64,000 bases of DNA from JAPUDQ01 sp049289035 (GCA_049289035.1 JBAQIV010000022.1:1-64000); one strand, 5' to 3'. Shown: positions 1-8,307, counted from the stretch's first letter. Translations and numbers: made by a program. Notes: generated from the sequence alone by a model not told the origin.

Positions 1-30
1 ACTATATATGGGGACGAGGGGATCACTAAC

Positions 31-1236
31 ATGCCTGAAGTAAAACCAACGGATATCCAAGCATTTGCCACTATAAAAGTGGTCGGTGTAGGTGGTGCGG
101 GAGGATCGGCCGTCAATCGCATGAAAGACGCTGGACTGACCGGAGTGCAATTTATTGCCATCAACACTGATGCGCAGGCACTCCACAATAGTAAAGCCGA
201 CGTAAAGATACACATCGGGCGAGAAACGACTCGTGGGCTTGGTGCTGGTGCTGACCCGGCAGTTGGACAAGCCTCAGCCGAAGAATCACGCGACGAGATT
301 AAAAAAGCGCTTGAAGGCGCTGATATGGTATTTGTAACTATCGGTGCGGGTGGCGGTACTGGCTCTGGTGCTGGTCATGTTGTTGCAGGGGTGGCGCGTG
401 AACTCGGTATACTTGTGGTCGGTGTCGCGACAAAACCATTTAGTTTTGAAGGCGAAAAACGTCGCAGCAATGCCGAATGGGCCATCGCGCAACTCGGCCG
501 CCAGGTTGACACACTCATTACCATACCGAACGACCGTCTGCTGCAGACGATCGATCGCCGCACGCCGTTGCTTGAGACATTTAAAATAGCCGATGACGTA
601 TTGCGCCAGGGCGTGCAGGGTATCTCTGAGCTGATTACCGAACACGGCCTCATCAACCTCGACTTTGCCGATGTGAAAGCTATTATGAGTAATGCTGGTA
701 GTGCGCTCATGGGTATTGGTCGTGCGAGCGGCGAGGACCGTGCTGCGAAGGCCGCGCAACAAGCTATCGAGTCACCGCTGATCGAAGTCTCGATCGATGG
801 CGCCAAAGGCGTGCTATTCAACGTGACCGGTGGCTACGACATGAGTATGAGCGAGATTCAAGAAGCGGCCGAGATTATCACTGCTGCGGTGGCGCCAGAT
901 GCGAACATAATTTTTGGTGCCACACTCAAGCCGGAGATCGAGGACGAACTCATCATCACGGTGATTGCGACTGGTTTTGATAGCGAGTATCTCCATACGC
1001 AGACACCTGCCGTGCCGCCATCATTTGGTAACACTATGGCATCAACTCTTGCGACATCACCATCGTCTGATGTCAGTGACGACGATATAAAAAATGTCGA
1101 CATGAACCTCGACAACGACCAGGCCACCCAGGTGACGAGTAGCTTTACTGACGAAGAGCCGACCGGTAATATCTGGCAACAGGTTGACGATGACGAATCT
1201 GATACCCCAGCATTTTTGCGCCGTCGCAAGAAATAA
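31..1236 (+). CDS. ftsZ: Cell division protein FtsZ
   Basis: Tubulin-like GTPase that polymerises into the cytokinetic Z-ring under the membrane. The sequence shows the nucleotide-binding glycine loop GGAGG at residues 21-25 and the tubulin signature GAGGGTGSGA at 105-114. A conserved GTPase core runs to about residue 320. An acidic, low-complexity linker follows, and the chain ends in DTPAFLRRRKK, the conserved C-terminal peptide that docks FtsA and other Z-ring partners. At 401 residues it is full length. The start is supported by GAGGGG nine bases upstream of the ATG. The few bases before it begin with an ACTATATAT run that could be part of an NrdR-like or promoter element cut by the window edge. 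nrdR follows downstream. Confidence 0.98.
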   Translation: MPEVKPTDIQAFATIKVVGVGGAGGSAVNRMKDAGLTGVQFIAINTDAQALHNSKADVKIHIGRETTRGLGAGADPAVGQASAEESRDEIKKALEGADMVFVTIGAGGGTGSGAGHVVAGVARELGILVVGVATKPFSFEGEKRRSNAEWAIAQLGRQVDTLITIPNDRLLQTIDRRTPLLETFKIADDVLRQGVQGISELITEHGLINLDFADVKAIMSNAGSALMGIGRASGEDRAAKAAQQAIESPLIEVSIDGAKGVLFNVTGGYDMSMSEIQEAAEIITAAVAPDANIIFGATLKPEIEDELIITVIATGFDSEYLHTQTPAVPPSFGNTMASTLATSPSSDVSDDDIKNVDMNLDNDQATQVTSSFTDEEPTGNIWQQVDDDESDTPAFLRRRKK

Positions 1237-1242
1237 CCGAAA

Positions 1243-1297
1243 ACACTATATGTTGCATAAAATACACTTGCCAAGCACTATATATAGGACGTATAGT
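1243..1297 (+). promoter_or_regulatory. nrdR promoter with two NrdR boxes
   Basis: Two 16-base matches to the NrdR box (consensus ACACwATATaTwGwGT) lie at 1243-1258 and 1275-1290 with a 16-base gap, the 15-16 base spacing known for NrdR box pairs. A promoter fits around them: -35 TTGCCA at 1268-1273, an 18-base spacer and -10 TATAGT at 1292-1297. Box 2 therefore fills the spacer and box 1 lies just upstream of the -35. NrdR with bound dATP/ATP would be expected to block this promoter and so repress nrdR and probably the downstream nrdJ. A hairpin (GATAGC...GCTATC, 1299-1329) forms in the leader. Confidence 0.8.
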
Positions 1298-1372
1298 TGA
1301 TAGCAGCTACACAAGGGTAGTCAGCTATCCGAAGGGGAGGTGTAGAGTGCAGGTAAAAATTAGGAGTAACGC

Positions 1373-1834
1373 ATGAAGTGCCCACGATGCCACAAAGACT
1401 GTTCGAAAGTTGTTGAGTCACGAGATGCCGCCGATGGTGACGCAATCCGTCGCCGCCGTGAATGTCTCGAGTGTACTCATCGCTATACGACGTATGAGCG
1501 GGTCGAACGACCCAACTTAGCAGTTATAAAAAAAGACGGCAGTCGTGAGCTCTATGATCGTCACAAACTTTTCGCCGCGATTCACCGTTCGGTCGGTAAG
1601 TTTTTGACATCAGACATGGAGATCGAGGAATTAATTGGTCTGATTGAGGACGAGTTGTATGGACTTGGTGTAAGTGAAGTTCACTCGCGACAGATCGGCG
1701 ATCTCATACTAGCAGAACTAGGTAGGCGCAATGAAGTGGCCTATGTTCGGTTTGCAAGTGTCTATCGTGAGTTTAAGACGGTCGAAGAGTTTGAGGCGGC
1801 TCTGCAGCAGCTGCGAACATTGCGCCGTACCTAA
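1373..1834 (+). CDS. nrdR: Transcriptional repressor NrdR
   Basis: Zinc-ribbon and ATP-cone repressor of ribonucleotide reductase genes, which senses dATP/ATP. Cysteines 3, 6, 31 and 34 form the zinc finger, with the family's RRRRECLEC and RYTTYERVE segments. The ATP-cone covers about residues 49-139. The length of 153 residues is standard for the family. An AGGAG ribosome site precedes the ATG. Its own promoter carries two NrdR boxes (1243-1290), implying autoregulation. The only ribonucleotide reductase gene in the window starts 100 bases downstream and has no NrdR box of its own, so the two are probably co-transcribed. Confidence 0.97.
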   Translation: MKCPRCHKDCSKVVESRDAADGDAIRRRRECLECTHRYTTYERVERPNLAVIKKDGSRELYDRHKLFAAIHRSVGKFLTSDMEIEELIGLIEDELYGLGVSEVHSRQIGDLILAELGRRNEVAYVRFASVYREFKTVEEFEAALQQLRTLRRT

Positions 1835-1934
1835 TTTTCTCTTGTACAATAGGTGCCTCGGCATCAGAGGGTAGTATGCCGTACGCAAAAAACAAATAAC
1901 ATTAAAAACCATCAAACCAAGGAGGGGAGTTACT

Positions 1935-4730
1935 ATGGCACAAACCGTGTCCGCACTTTCAGTTGCGCGTTATTTTACAGAAGCAGGAACGCATCCGTAT
2001 GATCAATTAACCTGGGTGAAACGTGAATCAAAGATTGTCAATCCAGGGACTGGCAAGGTAGTATTTGAGCAGCAAAATGTGGAATTTCCAGAATTTTGGA
2101 GTCAAAATGCCGTCAATATTGTGGCGCAAAAGTATTTTTACGGGACACCAGGTACGGCGCAACGCGAAAAAAGTTTGCGTCAGCTGATTGACCGTGTCGC
2201 CAACACGATTACCAAGCATGGCTATGACAACGGGTATTTTGCGAGCGAAGAAGAAGCCGATACGTTTAATGCCGAACTCAAATACATTCTTGCGACGCAA
2301 CGCGCCGCTTTCAACTCACCGGTGTGGTTCAACATAGGTACGCCCGACCGTCGTCAACAAGCCAGCGCCTGTTTCATATTGCACGTCGAAGATAGCCTGG
2401 CCAGCATCCTGAATTGGTACCGCGAAGAAGGCATGATCTTTAAGGGTGGCAGCGGCGCCGGTCTCAATATTAGTACATTGCGCGGTAGCATGGAGACCCT
2501 CAGTACCAGCGGTGGGCGTGCTAGCGGTCCGGTCAGTTTCATGCGCGGGGCCGATGCCAGCGCCGGCACAATCGCCAGTGGCGGCAAGACGCGTCGTGCG
2601 GCTAAGATGGTGATACTTAACATTGATCACCCTGACGTCGAAGAATTTATCTGGTGCAAAGCGCTCGAAGAACGCAAAGCGTTTGCACTGGCCGATGCCG
2701 GGTTTGACATGAGCTTAAATGGTAAAGATATCCATTCTATCCAGTACCAAAACGCCAACAACTCGGTACGCGTGACCGATGACTTTATGCGAGCGGTTGA
2801 GTCAGACGATGACTGGAAATTGGTCGGAGTAAAAGACAAGAAAACGCACAAAACTCTCAAGGCTCGCCAGCTGTTTCACGAAATTGCCGAAGCGGCCTGG
2901 GAGTCAGCCGACCCTGGCATGCAGTTTGACACCACCATCAACGACTGGCACACTACACCGAAAGCTGGACGTATCAACGGCAGCAACCCGTGCTCGGAGT
3001 ATATGCACCTCGACAATTCAGCCTGTAACCTAGCCAGCCTCAATGTACTGAAGTTTTTACGCGAAGACGGCAGTTTTGACATAGAAGCCTACAAGCACAC
3101 TGTCGATATCATCTTTTTGGCGCAGGAAATTTTGGTTGGCTACAGCGAATACCCCACTGACGCAATCGACCACAACACGCGCCGTTACCGTCAGCTCGGC
3201 ATGGGTTATGCCAATCTTGGCGCGACCCTCATGGCCAAAGGTTTGCCATATGACAGCGACGAAGGGCGCGCCTTTGCGGCCGCACTGACGGCTATTATGA
3301 CGGGTGAAGGCTATGCTACAAGTGCTCGTATCGCCAAGCGTGTCGGACCGTTTGACGGCTACGCCAAAGACAAAGAAGGCATGAACCGCGTGCTACGCAA
3401 ACACCGCGCTGCCGTGCGTGACATTGACGCCAAATTGGTCGAAGAAGAACTGCTCAGCGCTGCTGCTCAGGTCTGGGACGAAGCCGTCGAGCTGGGTGAA
3501 AAATACGGTGTGCGCAATTCGCAGGCGACAGTGCTTGCGCCAACCGGCACGATTGGTTTTATGATGGACTGCGACACGACTGGTGTCGAGCCCGACTTTA
3601 GTCTGACGAAGTTTAAAACACTTGTCGGCGGCGGTAGCATGATTATCGTCAACCAGACAATTCCGCGAGCGCTTAAGACGCTTGGCTATGGCAAAGATCA
3701 GACTCAGGCAATTGTCGAGTATATCCACGAACACGGTACGGTTGTCGGTGCGCCGCACCTCAAAGAATCTGACTACGACGTGTTTGCTTGCGCTGTGGGC
3801 GACAACGCAATTCACTATATGGGCCACGTCAAGATGATGGGCGCGGTGCAGCCGTTTCTGTCAGGTGCTATCAGTAAGACAGTCAATATGCCAGAGAGCG
3901 CCACAATCGAGGATGTCGAACAGCTTCATCTGGATGCCTGGAAGTACGGACTCAAAGCCGTGGCAATCTATCGTGATGGCAGTAAAATCGGTCAACCGCT
4001 GAGCGACAAAAAAGCCAAAGACAAGAAAGATGCTGAACCAAAAATTATCGAAAAAATCGTTCGCAGCAATGAGCGTCGTGAACTGCCACGCGTTCGCAAC
4101 AGCAAAACGATTCAGTTTAAGATAAGTGATCTCAAAGGCTATGTCACTGTCGGTGAATTTGAAGACGGCACCCCAGGTGAAATTTTCATAACCGTAGCCA
4201 AAATGGGTTCGACACTGGCTGGTCTCATGGACGCTTTTGGCCGCTCGGTAAGTTATGGTTTGCAGTACGGTGTGCCGCTTAAAGCCTACGTGCGCGGCAT
4301 GAGCAATACGAATTTCGCCCCGTTTGGTGCCACCGATGACCCTGAGGTAAGAACTGCGACGAGTATTGTCGACTACATGTTCCGTCGCTTGGCTATTGAG
4401 TACCTCACAATCGATGATCGGCTTGAACTTGGTTTGGCGAGCCTCGATGAGCTGGAAGCTGAGCTGGCCGACCAACAGGCGAGTCTACTTGATCAAGAGC
4501 CGGTCAAGCAAGCTTCGACTGACATAGTGGAAGAAGCTTCGCTCAGCGATGTCGTACCTGAAGACTTGAGCACGAAAGAGTCTACCGAGACGACGTATCG
4601 TACGGCTCGTGCTGAGCTCGGTGTTGCCGATGCCACCGCGCCACTGTGCAGCAACTGCGGCAATGTGACGCAACGAGCAGGCAGTTGCTATGTCTGCACC
4701 TCGTGCGGCAGCACGACCGGCTGCTCGTAG
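1935..4730 (+). CDS. nrdJ: Adenosylcobalamin-dependent (class II) ribonucleotide reductase
   Basis: Reduces ribonucleotides to deoxyribonucleotides using a radical generated from vitamin B12. The 10-stranded barrel motifs are visible: the active-site cysteine segment QASACFILHVEDS (Cys146), GGSGAGLNIS, NPCSEY at 351-356 (the second redox cysteine is Cys353), and the APTGTIGFMMDC loop. The C-terminus, residues 905-931, is a cysteine-rich CxxC...CxxCxxC zinc-ribbon-like tail typical of B12-dependent enzymes and thought to hand electrons to the active site. A strong GGAGGGG ribosome site precedes the ATG. An intrinsic terminator follows at 4788-4812. The enzyme needs cobalamin, for which no synthesis or uptake gene is seen here, so the cofactor is probably taken from the host or community. 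Confidence 0.97.
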   Translation: MAQTVSALSVARYFTEAGTHPYDQLTWVKRESKIVNPGTGKVVFEQQNVEFPEFWSQNAVNIVAQKYFYGTPGTAQREKSLRQLIDRVANTITKHGYDNGYFASEEEADTFNAELKYILATQRAAFNSPVWFNIGTPDRRQQASACFILHVEDSLASILNWYREEGMIFKGGSGAGLNISTLRGSMETLSTSGGRASGPVSFMRGADASAGTIASGGKTRRAAKMVILNIDHPDVEEFIWCKALEERKAFALADAGFDMSLNGKDIHSIQYQNANNSVRVTDDFMRAVESDDDWKLVGVKDKKTHKTLKARQLFHEIAEAAWESADPGMQFDTTINDWHTTPKAGRINGSNPCSEYMHLDNSACNLASLNVLKFLREDGSFDIEAYKHTVDIIFLAQEILVGYSEYPTDAIDHNTRRYRQLGMGYANLGATLMAKGLPYDSDEGRAFAAALTAIMTGEGYATSARIAKRVGPFDGYAKDKEGMNRVLRKHRAAVRDIDAKLVEEELLSAAAQVWDEAVELGEKYGVRNSQATVLAPTGTIGFMMDCDTTGVEPDFSLTKFKTLVGGGSMIIVNQTIPRALKTLGYGKDQTQAIVEYIHEHGTVVGAPHLKESDYDVFACAVGDNAIHYMGHVKMMGAVQPFLSGAISKTVNMPESATIEDVEQLHLDAWKYGLKAVAIYRDGSKIGQPLSDKKAKDKKDAEPKIIEKIVRSNERRELPRVRNSKTIQFKISDLKGYVTVGEFEDGTPGEIFITVAKMGSTLAGLMDAFGRSVSYGLQYGVPLKAYVRGMSNTNFAPFGATDDPEVRTATSIVDYMFRRLAIEYLTIDDRLELGLASLDELEAELADQQASLLDQEPVKQASTDIVEEASLSDVVPEDLSTKESTETTYRTARAELGVADATAPLCSNCGNVTQRAGSCYVCTSCGSTTGCS

Positions 4731-4787
4731 GCTGTAGATGCTAGATACTAGAGGTTAGATTCTAGAATGAGCACAAAGCTACAAAAT

Positions 4788-4812
4788 AAAACCACCCTAC
4801 GAGGGTGGTTTT
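4788..4812 (+). terminator. Intrinsic terminator after nrdJ
   Basis: AAAACCACCC, a five-base loop, then GGGTGGTTTT. The ten-base stem is perfect and includes the A and T tracts, so it could end transcription from either side. It lies 57 bases after the nrdJ stop codon. Confidence 0.9.
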
Positions 4813-4814
4813 AG

Positions 4815-4858
4815 ATGTGTGTCATATTATGTCCGATCGGACATAATATGACACACAT
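4815..4858. repeat. Perfect 44-base palindrome
   Basis: The 22-base left half (4815-4836) is the exact reverse complement of the right half (4837-4858), with centre CCGATCGG. It starts two bases after the nrdJ terminator. As RNA it would be a 20-pair hairpin with a GATC loop followed by TTTT, so it could be a second terminator. As DNA it could be a binding site for a large dimer or a cruciform. No gene-specific role is evident. Confidence 0.85.
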
Positions 4859-4975
4859 TTTAGGAAGCTGGGAAAGCAATTATGCTTGCAAAATGGGGTG
4901 AAATCAGTATGATAACAGGACAATTTCGGTTATCGGCGGGCGACGCCCGCACCGAGATTAGAGGAGGCATGGCAC

Positions 4976-5209
4976 ATGAACATTATCACGTGGGCACTCT
5001 CAAACCCTGTCCAGCACATGCTGGTCGGATAGGGAGTTGCCTTCATGTTGGTGGTCTGTCTGCTGTTCATCGGTGGAAACCCTGGACAGCTACTGATGGG
5101 CGGCAAATGGAGTGTCATAGGCCTGATCGCATGGAATTTCATCTGGCCTGTCATGATCATCATCTTCATTCTGATGGCCATCATGACAGTGGCCACGGAT
5201 GAACCCTGA
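4976..5209 (+). pseudogene. Small membrane protein interrupted by in-frame TAG
   Basis: A 77-codon frame beginning MNIITWALSNPVQHMLVG is stopped by TAG at 5030-5032. It continues in the same frame through GVAFMLVVCLLFIGG and a second very hydrophobic segment to TGA at 5207-5209. The ATG at 4976 has GAGGAGG at ideal distance (4961-4967), whereas the overlapping ATG at 4969 is too close. The part after the stop could also be translated alone from ATG 5045 (54 residues, two likely membrane spans) with GGGAG just upstream, perhaps by coupling. A single C-to-T change of CAG would explain the stop. No family was recognised. Either a fresh pseudogene or two coupled micro-ORFs is possible. Confidence 0.5.
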
Positions 5210-5250
5210 GCCTGCACCCGAAGTAGAGCAGTCGTGGTTATTCACGGCAA

Positions 5251-5268
5251 CCGCTCCTTCGGGGGCGG
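5251..5268 (+). terminator. UUCG-loop hairpin terminator candidate
   Basis: CCGCTCC, loop TTCG, GGGGCGG: a seven-pair stem (one G-U) with the very stable UUCG tetraloop, 41 bases after the small membrane ORF. The following sequence is only moderately T-rich. The rest of the gap to 5427 is T/C-rich with short word repeats (about 5310-5415) and holds no gene that I can support. Confidence 0.55.
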
Positions 5269-5427
5269 GCTCTATTTCGTTTACCTATATTTCTCCTCAT
5301 CCCCCGATCATTCTCCCTCATTGCTCATTGCTAATCCCTCTTTGCTTTTCACCATATTGCATGCTCATTGCGCTTCTCCCATTTTCATATTTCATTTTTC
5401 ATATTTCTGGCTCATAATAAGAGGTAT

Positions 5428-5694
5428 ATGAGGACATTTGTCGTATACAAAGACCAAAGTGACCACGCGCGGGAAGTGTTGACGTGGCTGGGTGACTTTA
5501 GGCGTCAGACAGGACGGGTGATCGAAACGATCGACCCCGATAGTCGCGACGGAGCAGACCTATGCCGCACGTACGATATTGTCGAATACCCTACAATTGT
5601 CGCACTCGATGACAACGGACAACTTCAAACCATGTGGCGCGGGCGGCCGCTGCCAACGATTTCGGAAGTGAGCTATTATGTTTCGCAAAGTTAG
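5428..5694 (+). CDS. Thioredoxin-fold protein without CxxC
   Basis: An 88-residue protein with a thioredoxin-like layout: an N-terminal strand (RTFVVYKD), a helix, the strand-turn EYPTIVALDD with the cis-proline position, and a GRPLP-type C-terminal segment. The position where CxxC would sit reads QSDHAREV, and the only cysteine is in DLCRTY, so it cannot do thioredoxin redox chemistry in the usual way. The ATG at 5428 is preferred because AGAGG lies just upstream. An in-frame start 60 bases earlier would add an untypical hydrophobic leader. It overlaps the VKOR-family gene by 17 bases, so the two are translationally linked and the protein may assist or bind the VKOR enzyme. Confidence 0.75.
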   Translation: MRTFVVYKDQSDHAREVLTWLGDFRRQTGRVIETIDPDSRDGADLCRTYDIVEYPTIVALDDNGQLQTMWRGRPLPTISEVSYYVSQS

Positions 5695-6310
5695 AGATTT
5701 TTTTAGCCACAATGAAAAAAAACTGCGCGATGACCGCTGGATATTTGCGAGCATGCTTGTGGGGGCTATTGCCAGCCTTGTGGCGTCATTTGTGCTGAGT
5801 GTCGAGGCGGTGGAGCTGGCACGCAATCCAGACGCCATACTGAGCTGTAGTATCAACGCCGTGCTCAACTGTGCAACGGTGGGGTTGCATCCGAGTGCTC
5901 ATCTCTGGGGGTTTCCCAATAGTTTTTTGGGCCTTATGGCTGAGCCGGTTGTTATAACAGTGGCTATTGCCGGCCTGGCGGGTGTACATTTTCCACGGCG
6001 GTTTATGGTGGCAGCGCAAATCTGCTATACGCTTGGGCTTGTCTTTGCGTACTATTTGTTTTACACCAGCTTCTTCGTTATCGGTGCACTGTGCCCGTGG
6101 TGTTTGCTTGTCACGGCGACGACAACATTTGTGTGGTTTGCGATTACGCGCTACAACATACGAGAAGAAAATCTGTATTTGCCAAAAGCATGGTCACAGC
6201 GGGCCCAGGCTTGGGTAGCTAAAGATTATGACAAGCTACTACTCTTTAGTATCGTCTTTGTGCTCGTCGCGGCGATCCTGGTCAAATACGGCAACGCTTT
6301 GTTTGCGTAA
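5678..6310 (+). CDS. Vitamin K epoxide reductase (VKOR) family membrane protein
   Basis: An integral membrane quinone-linked disulfide generator that re-oxidises periplasmic thiol oxidases, the DsbB-equivalent in many bacteria. The VKOR fold is seen as four to five membrane segments. The loop pair Cys57/Cys65 lies in LSCSINAVLNC, and the active-site CPWC is at 139-142. A C-terminal extra helix ends the 210-residue chain. The preceding overlapping gene is a thioredoxin-fold protein lacking CxxC, so the thiol-oxidising partner (DsbA-like) must lie elsewhere. The role inferred is disulfide formation in exported surface proteins, which are abundant in this window. Confidence 0.92.
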   Translation: MFRKVRDFFSHNEKKLRDDRWIFASMLVGAIASLVASFVLSVEAVELARNPDAILSCSINAVLNCATVGLHPSAHLWGFPNSFLGLMAEPVVITVAIAGLAGVHFPRRFMVAAQICYTLGLVFAYYLFYTSFFVIGALCPWCLLVTATTTFVWFAITRYNIREENLYLPKAWSQRAQAWVAKDYDKLLLFSIVFVLVAAILVKYGNALFA

Positions 6311-6336
6311 ACAGTTTGTTATACTAGCATCTAACT

Positions 6337-6921
6337 ATGTCGTGGTTTCATACCTATCATCGCCATTTGCATCGCCACCGGCGCTGGCCATTTACTAACA
6401 CGCTGCTGCTGGTGCTTAGTATTGTGCTTTGTATTGAGCTGGCGCAGTCGCCGCTGCTTGATGTAGCACTTCATCACATTGGCCGGCTGGGCTATGTTGG
6501 CGCGGTGATAGTGGGTGTATTTATGGCGTCGACGTTTACGGTGGCACCAGCTATGATCGTGCTGTTTCATATTGCAGCCATACTGAACCCGCTAGGGGTG
6601 GCTGTTCTGGCGGGCGCTGGGGCGATGATTGGCGATGTCGTGCTATTTCGTTTGCTGCGCGATGGAATATTTGAAGAATGGGAACCAATAGTGGCCCGAC
6701 TCACGACGCCACATATGAAAAAGTTGTTTAAGACACCGTATTTTGGATCGCTCTTGCCAGTGCTGGGTGCGCTCATCATTGCATCGCCGCTACCCGACGA
6801 GCTCGGTATTGGGCTGCTTGGGGCAAGTCATATTAAACAATGGCAATTTGTGATTATTACATTTGTGCTCAATGCCGCTGGGATATTTGCGATCATCTGG
6901 GTGGCACAGCTGTTTCGGTAG
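6337..6921 (+). CDS. DedA/VTT-like integral membrane protein
   Basis: A 194-residue membrane protein with four or five hydrophobic segments. The GAGAMIGDVVLFRLLRDG and SPLPDELGIGLLG segments resemble the re-entrant-loop motifs of DedA/SNARE-associated (VTT) and small-multidrug-export proteins, which help move lipids or maintain membrane potential. The similarity is by motif only. There is no Shine-Dalgarno: TATACT at 6320-6325 is 11 bases before the ATG, so the message has almost no leader. It stands after the VKOR gene on the same strand. Confidence 0.65.
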   Translation: MSWFHTYHRHLHRHRRWPFTNTLLLVLSIVLCIELAQSPLLDVALHHIGRLGYVGAVIVGVFMASTFTVAPAMIVLFHIAAILNPLGVAVLAGAGAMIGDVVLFRLLRDGIFEEWEPIVARLTTPHMKKLFKTPYFGSLLPVLGALIIASPLPDELGIGLLGASHIKQWQFVIITFVLNAAGIFAIIWVAQLFR

Positions 6922-6978
6922 TAGCGCTTTTACAAATCGGGACAGACACAGTATTATGAGGGAAAGATTGGAGGCGCA

Positions 6979-7377
6979 ATGCAAGGTTTTGTTGTCAAAG
7001 TGCTTGTGGCTGGTGGTGTTATGGGCGTACTCGACGCGGTGTGGCTCGGTGTGATTGCCAGTAAATTTTACAAGAGCCAAGTCGGGTCATTGCTGCTCGA
7101 AAAACCAAATATGGCAGCTGCAGTGATATTTTACCTCATATATATCGTCGGGATTGTCGTATTTGTGCTCACTCCAGCACTTGAAAAAGATTCGTGGCAG
7201 CACGCGGTGGGGTATGGTGCCCTGTTTGGGTTTGTCGCCTACGCGACGTATGACCTCACAAACCTCGCGACACTCAAAGGCTGGACGACGACACTAGTTA
7301 TCGTTGATTTACTGTGGGGGGCTGCACTGACGGCGACAGTTGCTGGCGTGAGTTATTGGATAATAAGCCACCTATGA
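6979..7377 (+). CDS. DUF2177 family membrane protein
   Basis: A 132-residue protein with four transmembrane segments. The features of the DUF2177 family are visible: an N-terminal helix with LDAVWLGVI, the YDLTNLATLKGW segment, and DLLWGA near the C-terminus. The biochemical role of the family is not established. GGAGG precedes the start. Its TGA stop overlaps the ATG of the DUF1295 gene (ATGA), so the two are translationally coupled. In other bacteria DUF2177 and DUF1295 genes are also often neighbours, consistent with a shared lipid or membrane role. Confidence 0.85.
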   Translation: MQGFVVKVLVAGGVMGVLDAVWLGVIASKFYKSQVGSLLLEKPNMAAAVIFYLIYIVGIVVFVLTPALEKDSWQHAVGYGALFGFVAYATYDLTNLATLKGWTTTLVIVDLLWGAALTATVAGVSYWIISHL

Positions 7378-8237
7378 TGTATTTGATCTTGTTTTTTGTG
7401 GCGTATATCGGCGCAACTGTCACGACACTTATACAGCACAACATATTTTGGGATATCATGCCGAAATTTATTGTGATCGGAGGGGTCTCGGTTGCAATTA
7501 TGGCAACGAGCTATGGTATTGCGAGGCGTCTGAAGCGATATGATCTGGTTGATGTCGCGTGGGGAATAACATTCATTGGCATTGCGCTTGCTAGTTACGG
7601 TATGCAAAAAGGTGACAGGACTGAAAAGGACGTCCAATTGCTCATACTCGTTTTGGTAGTTATATGGGGTGTTCGATTGTCATGGTATATTTTCCAACGC
7701 TTTCGTCGTCACACTACTGTCGATCCTCGTTATGAAAAGCTGTGGCAGTCATGGCGTGGTAATCGAGACGTGCAGGTATTTTGGCGTATCTATATGGTGC
7801 AAGCGTTTCTGGCGCTTCTTGTCATGATACCGGTGATTCACACCAACCTGCTTGATCATGCTCGGTGGGGTATCCAGACATATATAGGCGTTGGTCTGTG
7901 GGCCATTGGTTTTATTGTCGAGACCGTGGCTGATTACCAGCGGCAACGCTATATGCAACAGCCGGGTAATTCGCATCGGGTTATGCAGTCAGGGCTCTGG
8001 AGGTATTCGAGGCATCCGAACTATTTCGGTGAGATAGTGCTGTGGTGGGGAATTGGTCTGATATGTTTTGGTACGCAGTTTGGGTGGGTGGGTATTGCGG
8101 GGCCTGTTTTGCTGACGTATCTTATTGTGTTTGTGAGCGGAGTTCCGCTAGCCGAAGAACGTATGGCAGCTCACCCAGACTGGGCTGTATATAAGCGCCG
8201 CACCAGTGTACTTTTGCCGTGGAAGCCACAACTATAA
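7374..8237 (+). CDS. DUF1295 / steroid 5-alpha-reductase-like membrane protein
   Basis: A 287-residue, six- or seven-span membrane protein. The hallmark is the C-terminal SRHPNYFGEIVLWWGIGL segment, typical of the isoprenylcysteine methyltransferase / steroid 5-alpha reductase C-terminal fold, preceded by YQRQRY. The family acts on membrane lipids using NADPH or S-adenosylmethionine, and the substrate here is unknown. The ATG at 7374 is chosen because it overlaps the preceding stop codon as ATGA. An earlier in-frame start at 7314 would lie deep inside the upstream gene. Confidence 0.88.
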   Translation: MMYLILFFVAYIGATVTTLIQHNIFWDIMPKFIVIGGVSVAIMATSYGIARRLKRYDLVDVAWGITFIGIALASYGMQKGDRTEKDVQLLILVLVVIWGVRLSWYIFQRFRRHTTVDPRYEKLWQSWRGNRDVQVFWRIYMVQAFLALLVMIPVIHTNLLDHARWGIQTYIGVGLWAIGFIVETVADYQRQRYMQQPGNSHRVMQSGLWRYSRHPNYFGEIVLWWGIGLICFGTQFGWVGIAGPVLLTYLIVFVSGVPLAEERMAAHPDWAVYKRRTSVLLPWKPQL

Positions 8238-8307
8238 AACATATTGTCACTATCATTACGCTTATGGTATCATAGTGCAAACGACTTTTAAAAGGAGATC
8301 TGATCTG

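Noticed and set aside
1835..1934. A cobalamin riboswitch in front of nrdJ
   Set aside because: The gap is only 100 bases and has none of the conserved B12-box (GCCACTG) or paired elements; nrdJ is more simply controlled with nrdR.
4882..5202. A His-rich 106-codon frame overlapping the small membrane gene
   Set aside because: Its start is one base from GAGGAGG (too close). The overlapping frame has proper spacing and coherent hydrophobic content, so the His-rich frame is a shadow.
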